Below are positions 1 to 9,680 of a stretch of 64,000 nt of DNA, one piece after another. The DNA is from Corynebacterium uropygiale (lineage in GTDB: Bacteria; Actinomycetota; Actinomycetes; Mycobacteriales; Mycobacteriaceae): positions 248,001 through 312,000 of the forward strand of contig NZ_JAKGSI010000004.1 of NCBI RefSeq assembly GCF_021568315.1, given 5' to 3'. Positions within the stretch are counted from its first letter, which is position 1, and each line of letters begins with the position of its first letter. A program made the translations under genes and the position numbers. Below the pieces are notes generated by a model that worked only from the letters and a program-made list of their open reading frames with translations, had not been told where the DNA came from and did no database searches.

Positions 1-170
1 GGGAGTAGCGGCGGCCGCCCCCGGAGGTGCGCTGCGGGGTGACGAGCCCCAGCCGGTCATAGGTGCGCAGGGTCTGGGCGTGCATGCCGGCGAGTTCGGC
101 GGCAACGGAGATGACGAAGACCTCGCCGAGGTCCTCCGTGTGCGTGGCGCGTGGGGTTTTCTTTGCCATG
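1..170 (-). CDS. hspR: HspR, MerR-family heat-shock repressor (partial, N-terminus only)
   Basis: The first 56 codons of a minus-strand gene that runs off the left edge. Reading back from an ATG at 168-170 gives a MerR-type winged helix beginning with [18 protein letters not shown] and ending in GGGRRYS, the signature of HspR. An AGGAGGT ribosome site lies about 11 nt upstream of the ATG. In actinobacteria HspR, with DnaK as co-repressor, binds HAIR operators and represses the dnaK operon; a HAIR box is present upstream of dnaK here. It is the last gene of dnaK-grpE-dnaJ-hspR, 63 nt after dnaJ, which fits autoregulation. The C-terminal part is outside the window. Confidence 0.9.
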
Positions 171-233
171 GTCTGTGTTCACCTCCTCTCGGGGTGCGTG
201 CGGTGGTGCGGGACGGGCGGGGCGGGCGGCCGC

Positions 234-1433
234 TTAGGCGCGGCCCGCCCAGCCAGCCCGCGGGTCGAAGCCGGAATCGCGTTCGGCCTGGGCGTAGGTG
301 CGCAGGGCGCTCGTCGCCCGGACGTCGAGATTCTTCGGAACAGTGACGCGGACGGTGACGAGGAGATCACCGGCCCCGCCGCCGCGGCGCTGGATGCCGC
401 GCCCGCGGACGCGGAGGGTCCGGCCGTCCGGGGTGCCGGCGGGCACCTTGACGCGGACCGGGGCGTCGAGGGTGGGCACCGTGATGGTGTCCCCCAGCGC
501 GAGCTCCGCGAAGGAGACGGGCACCGTCACCTCGAGGTCATCCCCGTGGCGGGTGAAGACGTCATCGTGCGTGACGTGCACGGTGACGAAGAGGTCTCCG
601 GCGGGCTTGCCGTTGGGCCCGGCCTCGCCCTTCCCGGCGAGGCGCACCTTCTGGCCATCTACCACACCCGGGGGGATGCGCACGGTGATGCTCCGCGTGC
701 GGTTCACCGTGCCGGTCCCGGAGCAGTGGGTGCAGGGATCGGTGATGATCTGCCCCGTCCCCTGGCACTTCTGGCAGGGGGCCGAGAACCCGAAGGCGCC
801 CCGGTTCTCCGAGGTGAAGCCGGTGCCCTGACAGTCGCCGCAGGTGCCGGGGTTCCCGGAGATGGAGCCCGAGCCGTGGCACTGGTTGCAGGGGGCGTCG
901 CCGGTGATCTGCAGGGTGATCGTCGAGCCCTTTGCCGCCTCGCGGAAGTTGAGGGTTATTTCCGTCTCGACGTCGGCCCCCCGCGATGGCCTCGCCGAGT
1001 GGCGAGTAGTACCGCCGCCGTTAAAGAGGCCGCCGAAGATATCCCCAAGGCCGCCATCGCGAGAATATCCTCCGTCTTGGCGTGCTTGCGCCGCTTGGCC
1101 GAAGAGGTCGTCCATCGAGAAGCCTTCGCTCGAGCTGCGAAACCCGCCCGGAAATCCGGAACCACCTCCCCGGCCGAATCCCGCGAAGCCGCCGGAGCGG
1201 AGCATCGCCTTGAGCTCGTCGTATTCCTTGCGCTTCTTCTTGTCGCCGATGACGTCATAGGCCTCGGCGGCCTTCTTGAAGCGCTCCTCGGCGGCCTTGT
1301 CGCCGGGGTTGGCGTCGGGGTGATTCGCCCGAGCGATCTTCCGGTAGGCCTTCTTGATTTCTTCTTCACTCGCGGACGAGGAGACCCCCAGGTCCGCGTA
1401 GTAGTCCTTATCTGCCCATTCTTGCTGCGTCAC
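234..1433 (-). CDS. dnaJ: DnaJ co-chaperone (DnaJ1 type)
   Basis: Hsp40 that delivers substrates to DnaK and stimulates its ATPase. The 399-residue protein has an N-terminal J domain (about residues 10-75), a Gly/Phe-rich stretch (about 85-130), four CxxCxGxG zinc repeats ([32 protein letters not shown]) and a C-terminal peptide-binding region. The J-domain tripeptide reads HPD (NHPDANPG). The start is a GTG preceded by GAGGAGGA; an upstream ATG is out of frame. It sits between grpE and hspR in the heat-shock operon. The full domain set and length are normal for DnaJ1. Confidence 0.97.
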   Translation of the reverse strand: MTQQEWADKDYYADLGVSSSASEEEIKKAYRKIARANHPDANPGDKAAEERFKKAAEAYDVIGDKKKRKEYDELKAMLRSGGFAGFGRGGGSGFPGGFRSSSEGFSMDDLFGQAAQARQDGGYSRDGGLGDIFGGLFNGGGTTRHSARPSRGADVETEITLNFREAAKGSTITLQITGDAPCNQCHGSGSISGNPGTCGDCQGTGFTSENRGAFGFSAPCQKCQGTGQIITDPCTHCSGTGTVNRTRSITVRIPPGVVDGQKVRLAGKGEAGPNGKPAGDLFVTVHVTHDDVFTRHGDDLEVTVPVSFAELALGDTITVPTLDAPVRVKVPAGTPDGRTLRVRGRGIQRRGGGAGDLLVTVRVTVPKNLDVRATSALRTYAQAERDSGFDPRAGWAGRA

Positions 1434-1524
1434 TGGGCATCTCCTCCTCCCTGTGATTCGAAAAGGGGCGCCGACGCTTCCCGGTGGTGCCCGGGGAGGC
1501 CGACGCCGCGCTGGTCATTGCTGG

Positions 1525-2172
1525 TTACTCTTCCTCTTCGGTGGTGTCCACCGGGTCCGCGATGATGACCATCGCGCTGCGGACCATCTGGTCCCCGACC
1601 CGGTAGCCCTTGCGCAGCACTGTGCCGAGGGCTTTGTCATCGCCGGAGGAGAGGTCCTGGACGGCCTCGTGGATCTCCGGGTCAAACTCGTCGCCTTCTG
1701 CGCCGAAGGGTTCCAGCTTCTCCGCGGCGAGCACTCCGCGGAACTTGTCGGCGAAGGCCTTGAGCGGGCCTTCTTCGAGGTCACCGTGCTGCTCAGCGAG
1801 GTCCAGGTCATCCATGATGGTGAGGAACTTCGCGATGAGCCCCGCCCGGGCGCCCTCAGCGATGCTGGTGCGCTCCCGGTCGGTCCGGCGGCGGTAGTTC
1901 GCGTATTCCGCGGACACCCGCTTGAGGTCGTCGGTCCGCTCGTCGAGTTGGGCCTGGAGGTCAGCGGCCAGCGCCGCCTCCGTGTCCGCTGCGGCTTCGG
2001 CCTCGGCCTGGGCGTCCACCGGCTCGACGCCGTCGAGCTCCGGTTCGGGCTCGACGACCTCCGCGTCCTCGATCACCTCAGCCGACGTGGTGTCCTCCTC
2101 ACCGGGGATGACCTCGGGGTCCGTCACCTCGGGGTCACCCGGGTTGTCGGGCATCTCGTGGGGCTGGGTCAC
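1525..2172 (-). CDS. grpE: GrpE nucleotide exchange factor
   Basis: Exchange factor that releases ADP from DnaK. The 215-residue product has an acidic, low-complexity N-terminal arm (about residues 1-75, rich in Glu, Asp, Val), a helical dimerisation segment, and the typical C-terminal GrpE beta region ending around [18 protein letters not shown]. Its start codon overlaps the dnaK stop by 4 nt (ATGA), so translation is probably coupled to dnaK. The acidic N-terminal extension is common in actinobacterial GrpE. Confidence 0.96.
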   Translation of the reverse strand: MTQPHEMPDNPGDPEVTDPEVIPGEEDTTSAEVIEDAEVVEPEPELDGVEPVDAQAEAEAAADTEAALAADLQAQLDERTDDLKRVSAEYANYRRRTDRERTSIAEGARAGLIAKFLTIMDDLDLAEQHGDLEEGPLKAFADKFRGVLAAEKLEPFGAEGDEFDPEIHEAVQDLSSGDDKALGTVLRKGYRVGDQMVRSAMVIIADPVDTTEEEE

Positions 2173-4007
2173 TTCTTCTCACCGTCCTCATCGTCGACGA
2201 CCTCCGCGTCCACGACATCGTCGTCCTGCTGCCCGGCGGAGTCCGCCTGCGTGGCGCCGCTGTTGGCCTGGGCCTCGTACAGCGCGGTGCCCATGGCCTG
2301 GGCTTCCTTGTTGAGCTTCTCGACGGCCGACTTGATGGCCTCGAGGTCATCGCCCTTGAGCGCCTCGTCGACGCCCTTCGCGGCCTCTTCCACCTTGGTG
2401 CGGATGTCCTCGGAGATCTTGTCGGAGTTGTCCTCGGCCACCTTGCGGGTGTTGTACACGGCCTGCTCGGCGGCGTTGCGGGTCTCCTGCTCCTCGCGGC
2501 GCTTCTTGTCCTCTTCCGCGTGGGCCTCGGCGTCCTTGATCATGCGATCAATCTCCTCCTGGGACAGGCCGGAGCCGTCCTGGATCTTGATCGTGTTCTC
2601 CTTGCCGGTGCCCTTGTCCTTCGCGGTGACGTGGACGATGCCGTTGGCGTCGATGTCGAAGGTCACCTCGATCTGCGGGACGCCGCGCGGCGCCGGGGCG
2701 ATGCCACCGAGCTCGAAGGAGCCCAGGAGCTTGTTGGCGGAGGCCATCTCGCGCTCGCCCTGGAAGACCTGGATCTGCACGGAGGGCTGGTTGTCCTCGG
2801 CGGTGGTGAAGGTCTCGGAGCGCTTCGTCGGGATGGTGGTGTTCCGCTCGATGAGCTTGGTCATCACGCCACCCTTGGTCTCAATACCGAGGGACAGCGG
2901 GGTGACGTCGAGAAGGAGCACGTCCTTGACGTCGCCGCGGAGAACGCCGGCCTGCAGGGCGGCACCCATGGCCACGACCTCATCCGGGTTGACGCCCTTG
3001 TTGGGCTCGCGGCCGCCGGTGAGCTCCTTGACGAGCTCGGTCACGGCCGGCATACGGGTGGAACCACCGACGAGCACGACGTGGTCGATGTCGGAGATCG
3101 AGAGGTCCGCGTCCTTGATGACCCGGTTGAAGGGCTCCTTGGTGCGGTCGAGGAGGTCCTGGGTGATCCGCTGGAACTCGGTGCGGCTCAGCGTCTCATC
3201 GAGGAAGAGCGGGTTCTTGTCCTGGTCCACCGTGATGTACGGCAGGTTGATGGTGGCCTGCTGGGAGCTGGACAGCTCAATCTTGGCCTTCTCTGCCGCC
3301 TCGCGGAGACGCTGGAGCGCCATCTTGTCCTTCGTGAGGTCAATGCCGTGGGCGCTCTTGAACTTCTCGACGAGCCAGTCGACAATCCGCTGGTCCCAGT
3401 CATCGCCACCGAGCTGGTTATCACCGGCCGTCGCCATGACCTCGACGACGCCATCGCCGATCTCCAGCAGGGAGACGTCGAAGGTACCGCCACCAAGGTC
3501 GAAGACCAGGATGGTCTGCTCCTTGTCGCCCTTCTCCAGGCCGTAGGCGAGGGCGGCGGCCGTCGGCTCGTTGACAATACGGAGAACGTTGAGGCCCGCG
3601 ATCTGGCCGGCCTCCTTGGTGGCCTGGCGCTGGGCGTCCTCGAAGTAGGCCGGGACGGTAATAACGGCGTCCGTGACGTCCTCGCCGAGGTAGGCCTCCG
3701 CGTCCCTCTTCAGCTTCATGAGGGTACGGGCGGAAATCTCCTGCGGGGTGTACTCCTTGTCATCGATGCTGACCTTCCAGTCCGTACCGATGTGGCGCTT
3801 CACGGAACGCACGGTGCGGTCGACGTTCGTCACCGCCTGGTTCTTCGCGGACTGACCGACGAGCACCTCGCCGTTCTTCGCGAAAGCAACAATCGACGGG
3901 GTCGTGCGGGACCCCTCCGAGTTTGCAATAACCTTGGCCTCCCCGCCCTCGAGGGCAGAGACGACCGAGTTCGTCGTACCAAGATCAATTCCGACTGCAC
4001 GTCCCAT
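2169..4007 (-). CDS. dnaK: Hsp70 chaperone DnaK
   Basis: ATP-dependent chaperone and first gene of the heat-shock operon. The 612-residue protein opens with the phosphate-1 motif [11 protein letters not shown], has the phosphate-2 motif [11 protein letters not shown] and LVGGSTRMP, then a substrate-binding beta domain and a helical lid ending in an acidic tail (DEDGEKK). Length is normal for corynebacteria. The upstream region holds a HAIR operator and a possible SigH-type promoter, so HspR and heat or oxidative stress are the likely controls. Confidence 0.98.
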   Translation of the reverse strand: MGRAVGIDLGTTNSVVSALEGGEAKVIANSEGSRTTPSIVAFAKNGEVLVGQSAKNQAVTNVDRTVRSVKRHIGTDWKVSIDDKEYTPQEISARTLMKLKRDAEAYLGEDVTDAVITVPAYFEDAQRQATKEAGQIAGLNVLRIVNEPTAAALAYGLEKGDKEQTILVFDLGGGTFDVSLLEIGDGVVEVMATAGDNQLGGDDWDQRIVDWLVEKFKSAHGIDLTKDKMALQRLREAAEKAKIELSSSQQATINLPYITVDQDKNPLFLDETLSRTEFQRITQDLLDRTKEPFNRVIKDADLSISDIDHVVLVGGSTRMPAVTELVKELTGGREPNKGVNPDEVVAMGAALQAGVLRGDVKDVLLLDVTPLSLGIETKGGVMTKLIERNTTIPTKRSETFTTAEDNQPSVQIQVFQGEREMASANKLLGSFELGGIAPAPRGVPQIEVTFDIDANGIVHVTAKDKGTGKENTIKIQDGSGLSQEEIDRMIKDAEAHAEEDKKRREEQETRNAAEQAVYNTRKVAEDNSDKISEDIRTKVEEAAKGVDEALKGDDLEAIKSAVEKLNKEAQAMGTALYEAQANSGATQADSAGQQDDDVVDAEVVDDEDGEKK

Positions 4008-4062
4008 GATGAGCTCCTTTTCTGTGGTCTTTCTTGAACGCTGGGGACTACTCTAACATCCC

Positions 4063-4083
4063 CTTGAGTCTGCGTCACTCAAC
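4063..4083. promoter_or_regulatory. HAIR operator for HspR upstream of dnaK
   Basis: CTTGAGT, a 7-nt spacer, then ACTCAAC. This matches the actinobacterial HAIR consensus (CTTGAGT-N7-ACTCAAG) at 13 of 14 defined positions. It lies 56 nt upstream of the dnaK start, where binding would block transcription. A weaker copy (CTTGTTC-N7-GCTCAAC, 4116-4136) lies further upstream and could be a second half-strength site. Confidence 0.85.
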
Positions 4084-4097
4084 CTGACACTTCCTGC

Positions 4098-4126
4098 AAC
4101 GGACGACCCAGCAAACTTGTTCCCAC
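4098..4126 (-). promoter_or_regulatory. Possible SigH-type promoter of dnaK
   Basis: On the minus strand GGGAACA is followed after about 17 nt by CGTTGCA. This resembles the corynebacterial SigH pattern (GGAA-type -35, GTT-type -10). Placement between the two HAIR-like boxes supports stress control of the operon. It is a motif match only; spacing and start site are not demonstrated. Confidence 0.4.
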
Positions 4127-4259
4127 TTCGCTCAACTTTTTTCGTTTCCCCTGGTCAGCGCCTCGAAATAGAGCGTCGAACATCACTCATCTGAAGGATG
4201 AAAAAGAATTGCCTACCCTGGGGGACGTACCTCATCACAGGCTGCAAAGGAGAGAACAT

Positions 4260-5147
4260 ATGAACACTGAGCAGGCGCAGATCATGCGCGAGGGCAAGGG
4301 CTTCATCGCGGCTCTGGATCAGTCCGGCGGATCCACGCCGAAGGCCCTCCGCCTCTACGGTATCCCGGAAGACCAGTACTCCACCGACGAGGAGATGTTT
4401 AACCTCGTCCACGAGATGCGCACCCGCATCATCACCTCCCCCTCCTTCACCTCCGAGCACATTATCGCGGCCATCCTCTTCGAGGCCACGATGGACCGGG
4501 AGATCGAGGGCCTTCCCACCGCCCAGTACCTGTGGGAGAAGAAGGGCGTCGTGCCGCTCCTCAAGACCGACAAGGGCCTTGCCGACGCCGAGAACGGCGT
4601 CCAGGTCATGAAGCCGAACCCCGGCCTCGACGACCTCTGCGAGCGCGCGGTGAAGAAGGGCATCTTCGGCACCAAGATGCGTTCCTTCATCGCTGAGGCG
4701 AACCCGGAGGGCATCAAGGCCGTCGTGGCCCAACAGTTCGAGGTCGGCCGCCAGATCCTCGGCCACGGCCTCGTCCCGATCATCGAGCCGGAGGTCTCCA
4801 TCGACTGCCCCGACAAGGTCGAGGCCGAGCGCATCCTCCACGACGAGATCGCCGCCGAGCTGGACAAGCTCCCCGAGGACCAGCAGGTCATGCTCAAGGT
4901 CACCATCCCCACCGAGGATGGCTTCTACACGCCGCTCATCGAGCACCCGCGGGTCATGCGCGTCGTGGCCCTCTCCGGTGGCTACGAGCGCGACGACGCC
5001 AACGAGCGCCTCTCCCGCAACCCGGGCCTCATCGCGTCCTTCTCCCGCGCACTGACCGAGGGCCTCTCCGCCCAGCAGTCCGCCGAGGAGTTCGACGCCA
5101 CCCTCGCGGCCTCCACGAAGAGCATCTACGAGGCCTCGATCGCCTAG
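4260..5147 (+). CDS. fda: Class I fructose-1,6-bisphosphate aldolase
   Basis: Cleaves fructose 1,6-bisphosphate into dihydroxyacetone phosphate and glyceraldehyde 3-phosphate through a lysine Schiff base, without a metal. The 295-residue protein has the family N-terminus [17 protein letters not shown] and the strand [13 protein letters not shown], whose Lys is the expected Schiff-base residue. Length matches the compact bacterial class I enzymes of staphylococci. The ATG at 4260 follows AAAGGAGAG; a longer reading frame upstream has no ribosome site. A -10-like TACCCT lies at 4213-4218. Most corynebacteria rely on a class II aldolase, so this may be a second, metal-independent isozyme. Confidence 0.93.
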   Translation: MNTEQAQIMREGKGFIAALDQSGGSTPKALRLYGIPEDQYSTDEEMFNLVHEMRTRIITSPSFTSEHIIAAILFEATMDREIEGLPTAQYLWEKKGVVPLLKTDKGLADAENGVQVMKPNPGLDDLCERAVKKGIFGTKMRSFIAEANPEGIKAVVAQQFEVGRQILGHGLVPIIEPEVSIDCPDKVEAERILHDEIAAELDKLPEDQQVMLKVTIPTEDGFYTPLIEHPRVMRVVALSGGYERDDANERLSRNPGLIASFSRALTEGLSAQQSAEEFDATLAASTKSIYEASIA

Positions 5148-5184
5148 CGGCCGACGCCCCGTCAGCGCTCCGCTGAACACAGAA

Positions 5185-5209
5185 GAACCCCGGGCCTGGC
5201 CCGGGGTTC
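5185..5209. terminator. Bidirectional hairpin between fda and ldh
   Basis: GAACCCCGGGC and GCCCGGGGTTC form a perfect 11-bp stem with a 3-nt loop. It lies between two convergent genes and probably ends both transcripts. There is no long T tract. Confidence 0.8.
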
Positions 5210-5241
5210 GTGCGTGTCTGGCCGCGCGCGGCCGCGCCTGG

Positions 5242-6204
5242 CTATTTCTCACTCACCGAGGCGATGAGCGCCGTGAGCGCGTCGACGGACTCCGCCATGC
5301 GCGCGCTCTCCCACTCGTCGAGCGGGACCTCGATCCGCCGCTCCACGCCGCGGCCCCCGATGATGCACGGGGTGGAGAGCGAGACGTCGCCGTCGTGGCC
5401 ATATTCGCCGCGCAGGAGCGTCGAGACGGGGACGACGATCTTCGAGTTCAGCATCACCGAGCGGGCGAGGGTGATCGCGCTGGCGGCGACGCCGGCGGAG
5501 GTCCAGCCCTTCGCCTCGAGGACATCCATGCCGGCCTTGTTGGTCCGGTGCATGAGTTCCTCGCGCGGGAGGAGTTCGGAGACGCCGAAGACCTCCGGGA
5601 ACTGCTCGTAGGGCACGCCCGCGACGGAGATCCCCGACATGTAGGGGAAGCCGGTGGCGCCGTGCTCGCCGAGCATGGCGGCGTGGACGTAGTCGGGGTC
5701 CACGTCGAGGATGTCCGCGACGAGCCGGCAGAGCCTCGCGGAGTCGAGCAGCAGGCCGGTGCCCATGATCTTCTCCACCGGATAGTCGAACTCCGTGGAT
5801 GCGATGTGGACGAGGAGGTCCACGGGGTTGGAGACCATGATGATCACGGCGTCGCGGGTGCGCTGGACGATCTCGCCCATCGCCTGGCGAACGATCGCGG
5901 CATTGCGCGTGGCGAGGAGGTTGCGGGCGTCGAGGGCCGAGTCCTCCGGGCGGATCGAGGGGCCCGCGGTGTAGATGATGATGTCGGCGTCGGCGCAGGC
6001 GTCATAGTCCGCGACGTGCACGTAGACGTTGCCCACCCCGGGCAGGGCGGTGGCCTGGTGCTGGTCGAGCGCCTGCCCCTCGGCCATCGTGGTGTTCGCG
6101 TCGATGAGCGCGATCTCGCTGAACAGCCCCGAGGACATCGCGTGGGCGAGGACGGCGTCGCCGACATGCCCCACACCGATCAAAACGAGCTTGTGGCCTG
6201 GCAC
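5242..6204 (-). CDS. L-lactate / L-2-hydroxyacid dehydrogenase (LDH/MDH superfamily)
   Basis: NAD-dependent oxidoreductase of 2-hydroxy acids. The 320-residue protein has the Rossmann motif GVGHVGD, the NPVD segment, the substrate-binding Arg in LLDSARLCRL and the catalytic His in GEHGATG. The active-site loop (GPSIRPEDSALDARN) is about four residues longer than in standard LDH and lacks the KPGETR pattern, which is more like L-2-hydroxyisocaproate dehydrogenases, so substrate choice is open. Start: GTG at 6204 with AAGGAGA just upstream; the ATG about 15 codons earlier (MARNTM) has no good site. It stands alone, convergent with fda. Confidence 0.85.
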   Translation of the reverse strand: MPGHKLVLIGVGHVGDAVLAHAMSSGLFSEIALIDANTTMAEGQALDQHQATALPGVGNVYVHVADYDACADADIIIYTAGPSIRPEDSALDARNLLATRNAAIVRQAMGEIVQRTRDAVIIMVSNPVDLLVHIASTEFDYPVEKIMGTGLLLDSARLCRLVADILDVDPDYVHAAMLGEHGATGFPYMSGISVAGVPYEQFPEVFGVSELLPREELMHRTNKAGMDVLEAKGWTSAGVAASAITLARSVMLNSKIVVPVSTLLRGEYGHDGDVSLSTPCIIGGRGVERRIEVPLDEWESARMAESVDALTALIASVSEK

Positions 6205-6326
6205 GACTTTCTCCTTTTTCTCTCTGCGCTTCCAGTACAGGCTCATAGTATTGCGAGCCATTGCGGAGCGCGAGCGGCGCGCGGGCGCGCGGCGCGCGGG
6301 GCGCGCCTGCCTCCCGCTCCTCCCCG

Positions 6327-7952
6327 CTAACTCGGCGCGAACATCCGCAGCGAGGTCTCGCAGACCACCACCCGCGGCCCGGTCCCCTCGCTCGCGGTCG
6401 CGATGGCCTCGACGAGCTCCTCGGCGGCCCCCGGCGCGGCGGCGTCCTCGATGCGGCAGCGCGTCGCGGGCACCCCGAAGGCCTCGGCCACGCGGAGGAA
6501 GTCGGGCCGGGCGAGTTCCGTGCCCACCGCGCGCCCGAAGGTGTCGTTCATGTACTCGCGGAGGATGCCGTAGCCGCCGTCGTCGATGATGATCCACGTC
6601 ACCGGCAGCTTGTGCTGCACGGCCACGGCGAGCTCCGCGAGGGAGTACATGGCGGAGCCATCCCCCGCGATGGCGTAGGTGCGCTCGCCGCGGGCCACCG
6701 CCCCGCCGATCGCCGCCGGGAAGCCGTAGCCCAGCCCGCCGGCCCCCTGCGCGGTGGCGCTAAGGCCCTCGCGCGGGTCCCACAGGTTCCACGCCCAATA
6801 CGCGGCGATGGTCATATCCCAGTACGTCGCGGCCCCCGACGGGATGGCGCGGCGCAGCGCGGCCATGAACGCGCGCTCGTGGGCGAGGTCCTGCCCGTCG
6901 AGCCGCCGCAGGATCGCCTCGCGCACGCGGGCGGCCCGCTCCTCCCCCGCGCGCGCGGAGAGCCCGGCGGGAAGCCCGGCGCCCAGGCGGCGGAGGAACT
7001 CGCCGGCGTCGGCGCAGACCCCAAGGACGTCGTGGTTGGAGCCCAGCACCGCGGGGTTGGCGTCCACCTGGATGACCGTGCCGCGCGGGCGGAGGCTGAA
7101 GTAGTTCGAGGTCACCTCCCCCATCGAGGTGCCCAGCGCGAGCAGCACGTCTGCCTCCGCCAGGAGGTCGGTGACCGCCCGGTCCTCCACCCAAGAGCCC
7201 ACGCTCAGCGGGTGGTCCAGCGGGAGGGCGCCGACGGCCGCCCCCGTGCACGCCACCGGGGCGCCCAGCCGCTCGGCCACGGCGCGGAGGGCCGAGTCCG
7301 CGCCCGCGCTCCGCGCCACCCCGCCCCCGGCGAGGATCACCGGCTTCTCCGCGCGCGCGAGGAGCCCGGCCGCCTGCTCCGCGCAGCCGGGCGCGGCGGC
7401 GTCCGGCTCCCGGGGATCGATGTGTTGCTCGGTGAGGGTCTCCGCGAGGAGCACGTCCTGCGGGACCTCCACCCAGACGGGGCCCTGCGGGGCGCTGAGG
7501 GCCGCGTGGTGGGCGTCGGCAAGGACCTGCGGGAGGGCCGAGCCGTGGCGCACGGTGTACTGCGCTTTTGTCACTTGGGCGGCGGCGCTGGCCTGGGAGA
7601 CGAGTTGGTGGAGGAAGCCCTTGCGCGCGCCGCCAAGGCCGGCCGCCGGAATCTGGGCGCACACGACGAGGACGGGCACGCCGCTCGCGTAGGCCTCCTG
7701 GAGGCCGGCGAGGGAGGTGAGCGCCCCGGGCCCCGTCGAGAGGAAGAGGGCGGCCGGGCGGCCGGTGGCGCGGGCGTAGCCGTCGGCGGCGAAGGCGGCG
7801 TTGTTCTCCACGCGCGCGGAGGTGTAGCGGAGGGAGGAGCCCTCGAGGGCGTCGAAGAGCGCGAGGGCGTGCTGCCCGGGGATTCCGAAGACGTCGGTGA
7901 TGCCGAGGTCCTCGAGGGTCTCGACGATCACCTGCCCACCTGTCCTAGGCAT
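6327..7952 (-). CDS. Thiamine-pyrophosphate enzyme, acetolactate synthase / benzoylformate decarboxylase family
   Basis: A 541-residue protein with the three TPP-enzyme domains. The N-terminal Pyr domain has the conserved Glu in [18 protein letters not shown], a central FAD/Rossmann-like domain follows, and the C-terminal PP domain carries [12 protein letters not shown] and then IIDDGGYG. The second half of the metal motif has Asp where many relatives have Asn. Start: ATG at 7952 behind GGAAGGAGA, overlapping the ureohydrolase stop by 8 nt, so the two are co-translated. The substrate cannot be read from sequence. Partner genes suggest a 2-keto acid or aldehyde step in catabolism of a guanidino or amino compound (inference). 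Confidence 0.8.
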   Translation of the reverse strand: MPRTGGQVIVETLEDLGITDVFGIPGQHALALFDALEGSSLRYTSARVENNAAFAADGYARATGRPAALFLSTGPGALTSLAGLQEAYASGVPVLVVCAQIPAAGLGGARKGFLHQLVSQASAAAQVTKAQYTVRHGSALPQVLADAHHAALSAPQGPVWVEVPQDVLLAETLTEQHIDPREPDAAAPGCAEQAAGLLARAEKPVILAGGGVARSAGADSALRAVAERLGAPVACTGAAVGALPLDHPLSVGSWVEDRAVTDLLAEADVLLALGTSMGEVTSNYFSLRPRGTVIQVDANPAVLGSNHDVLGVCADAGEFLRRLGAGLPAGLSARAGEERAARVREAILRRLDGQDLAHERAFMAALRRAIPSGAATYWDMTIAAYWAWNLWDPREGLSATAQGAGGLGYGFPAAIGGAVARGERTYAIAGDGSAMYSLAELAVAVQHKLPVTWIIIDDGGYGILREYMNDTFGRAVGTELARPDFLRVAEAFGVPATRCRIEDAAAPGAAEELVEAIATASEGTGPRVVVCETSLRMFAPS

Positions 7953-8943
7953 GGGTCTCCTTCCCGGCGCGCAGGTCCGCCATGAGGGTGATGAGGTCAT
8001 AGGCGACGTGGGAGGCCGCGATGCCGGTGAGCTCGGCGTGGTCATAGGCAGGGGCGACCTCGACGACGTCCGCCCCGACGATGTTGAGCCCGCGCAGGCC
8101 GCGGAGGATCTCGAGGATTTCGCGGCTCGTCATGCCGCCGGCCTCCGGGGTGCCGGTGCCGGGCGCGTGGGCGGGGTCGAGGACGTCGATGTCGACGGAG
8201 ATGTAGAGGGGGCGGCGGCCGACGCGCTGGCGGAGGCGGTCGACGACCTCGTCGACGCCCTGGCGGAAGACATCCGAGCTGGTGATGATGCCGAAGCCGA
8301 AGCGGCGGTCATCCTCGAGGTCCTTCTTCCCGTAGAGGGGGCCGCGGGTGCCGACGTGGCAGATCGCCTCCGTGTCGATGACCCCCTCCTCCACGGCGCG
8401 GCGGAAGGGGGTGCCGTGGGTGTAGTCGGCGCCGAAGTAGGTGTCCCAGGTGTCGAGGTGGGCGTCGAAGTGGAGGAAGGCGACGGGCTGGCCGGCGCGG
8501 GCCGTCGCGGCGCGCAGCAGCGGCAGCGCGATGGTGTGGTCCCCGCCGATGGTGAGGAGGGAGGAGCCGTCGGCGGTGAGCTCAAGGGCGTCGTGCTCGA
8601 TGCTCTCGATGGCCTCGTTGATGTTGAAGGGGTTGACGGCCATGTCGCCGGCGTCCACCACCTGGGCCTGGGCGAAGGGGGAGGTGTCCGTCGCGGGGTT
8701 GTAGGGGCGCAGGAGGCGGGAGGACTGGCGCACGTGCTGGCAGCCGAAGCGCGCCCCCGGCCGGTAGGACACGCCCGCGTCGAAGGGGATGCCCACGACC
8801 TTGATGTCGGGGTGGTGCCCCTCGGGGAGGTCCCGCAGGCGCGGGAGCAGGGCGTAGGTGGCCTCGCCGCTGAAGCGGGGGACGAGGGCCGAGTTCACCG
8901 GCCCGATGTTCCCGCCGTCGACGATCCGCGGGGTCTGAAGCAT
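7945..8943 (-). CDS. Ureohydrolase of the agmatinase / guanidinobutyrase family
   Basis: Manganese-dependent hydrolase that releases urea from a guanidino compound. The 332-residue protein has all arginase-family metal motifs: [17 protein letters not shown] and [19 protein letters not shown]. The GTGTPEAGG segment and the [12 protein letters not shown] stretch resemble guanidinobutyrases and agmatinases rather than arginases. It overlaps the downstream TPP enzyme and follows the XRE-cupin regulator by 30 nt, so the three minus-strand genes form one operon divergent from a transporter. Exact substrate (agmatine, 4-guanidinobutyrate or other) is not decidable. Confidence 0.87.
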   Translation of the reverse strand: MLQTPRIVDGGNIGPVNSALVPRFSGEATYALLPRLRDLPEGHHPDIKVVGIPFDAGVSYRPGARFGCQHVRQSSRLLRPYNPATDTSPFAQAQVVDAGDMAVNPFNINEAIESIEHDALELTADGSSLLTIGGDHTIALPLLRAATARAGQPVAFLHFDAHLDTWDTYFGADYTHGTPFRRAVEEGVIDTEAICHVGTRGPLYGKKDLEDDRRFGFGIITSSDVFRQGVDEVVDRLRQRVGRRPLYISVDIDVLDPAHAPGTGTPEAGGMTSREILEILRGLRGLNIVGADVVEVAPAYDHAELTGIAASHVAYDLITLMADLRAGKETHA

Positions 8944-8973
8944 GAGAGCACTCCTTTCAACTGGTATCTGGCG

Positions 8974-9585
8974 TCAGTGCGCCGGGTAGCGCGTGAGGAT
9001 CCACAGCACCTCGCACGGGAGATCCGCGCGCGGGTTGAACCACGTGTGAGCCTCCGCGCCCGGGAAGGTCACGGTGTCACCGCGGTGGAGGTGATACTCC
9101 TTCTTCACGGTGACCAGCACGAACTCCCCCGACACGACGTGCAGGGCCTCCGTGGCGCAGTCCATCGTGTAGAGCTCCTCCTCGCCCTGGCCGCCGGGGG
9201 CGATCTCCGCGTGGATGATCTGCAGCCCCCGCTGGTGCGGCGGCGTGAGAAGGCGTTCCGTGATCCCCTCCCCGCCGAGGTCCACCACCGGGGCGTCCGC
9301 GAAGAGCACCTGGTGGCTGGCGGGGGCGTCGAGCACCTCCCCCGCGCTGATCCCCAGCGCCTGGCACATCTTCACGAGGGTGGAGACGGAGGGGCTCGTG
9401 AGGTCCCGCTCGACGCGGGAGATGAATCCCTTGGAGAGCCCGGTGGCCTGGCTGATCTGGTCGAGGGTGAGGCGACGCTGCTCGCGGAGGGCGCGCAGGC
9501 GGTGGCCGAGGGCGAGCTCCGAGGCGGCCTCGCCCTCCTTCGCGCGCGCGGAGAGCCCAGGGGGCTGGAGGGGGAGAGATTTCAT
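8974..9585 (-). CDS. XRE-family regulator with C-terminal cupin domain
   Basis: A 203-residue transcription factor. The helix-turn-helix is at about residues 25-80 (LTLDQISQATGLSKGFISRVE), and a cupin sensor domain occupies about 110-200 (MDCATEALHVVSGEF, HRGDTVTFPGAEAHTW). Regulators of this design commonly control small-molecule catabolism such as PuuR for putrescine. The ATG at 9585 is used although no strong ribosome site is seen; a TTG 13 codons upstream is the alternative. It is transcribed divergently from the symporter and probably controls both directions. The N-terminal linker contains one copy of the dispersed palindrome, read as LSARAKE. Confidence 0.88.
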   Translation of the reverse strand: MKSLPLQPPGLSARAKEGEAASELALGHRLRALREQRRLTLDQISQATGLSKGFISRVERDLTSPSVSTLVKMCQALGISAGEVLDAPASHQVLFADAPVVDLGGEGITERLLTPPHQRGLQIIHAEIAPGGQGEEELYTMDCATEALHVVSGEFVLVTVKKEYHLHRGDTVTFPGAEAHTWFNPRADLPCEVLWILTRYPAH

Positions 9586-9608
9586 GGTTGGTCCAATCGT
9601 GCAGGATG

Positions 9609-9625
9609 GTTGCCTATGAGACAAC
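9609..9625. promoter_or_regulatory. Candidate operator in the XRE-cupin / symporter divergent region
   Basis: GTTGCC-TATGA-GACAAC is an inverted repeat with one mispair, in the 95-nt space between the divergent genes. It is a plausible autoregulatory site. Only the symmetry supports it. Confidence 0.3.
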
Positions 9626-9680
9626 TACAGTTTATTCTAGGGTTACTTCCTGTGATCTGCAATACAGTGAGGAGCGCGCC

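Noticed and set aside
63..1565. A 500-codon plus-strand open frame opposite dnaJ
   Set aside because: Antisense shadow of a clear DnaJ gene; it has no initiation signals.
6205..6597. N-terminal extension of the lactate dehydrogenase-type gene to 6597
   Set aside because: It overlaps the TPP enzyme's 3' end, encodes Arg-rich low-complexity text and bypasses a good GTG with a ribosome site.
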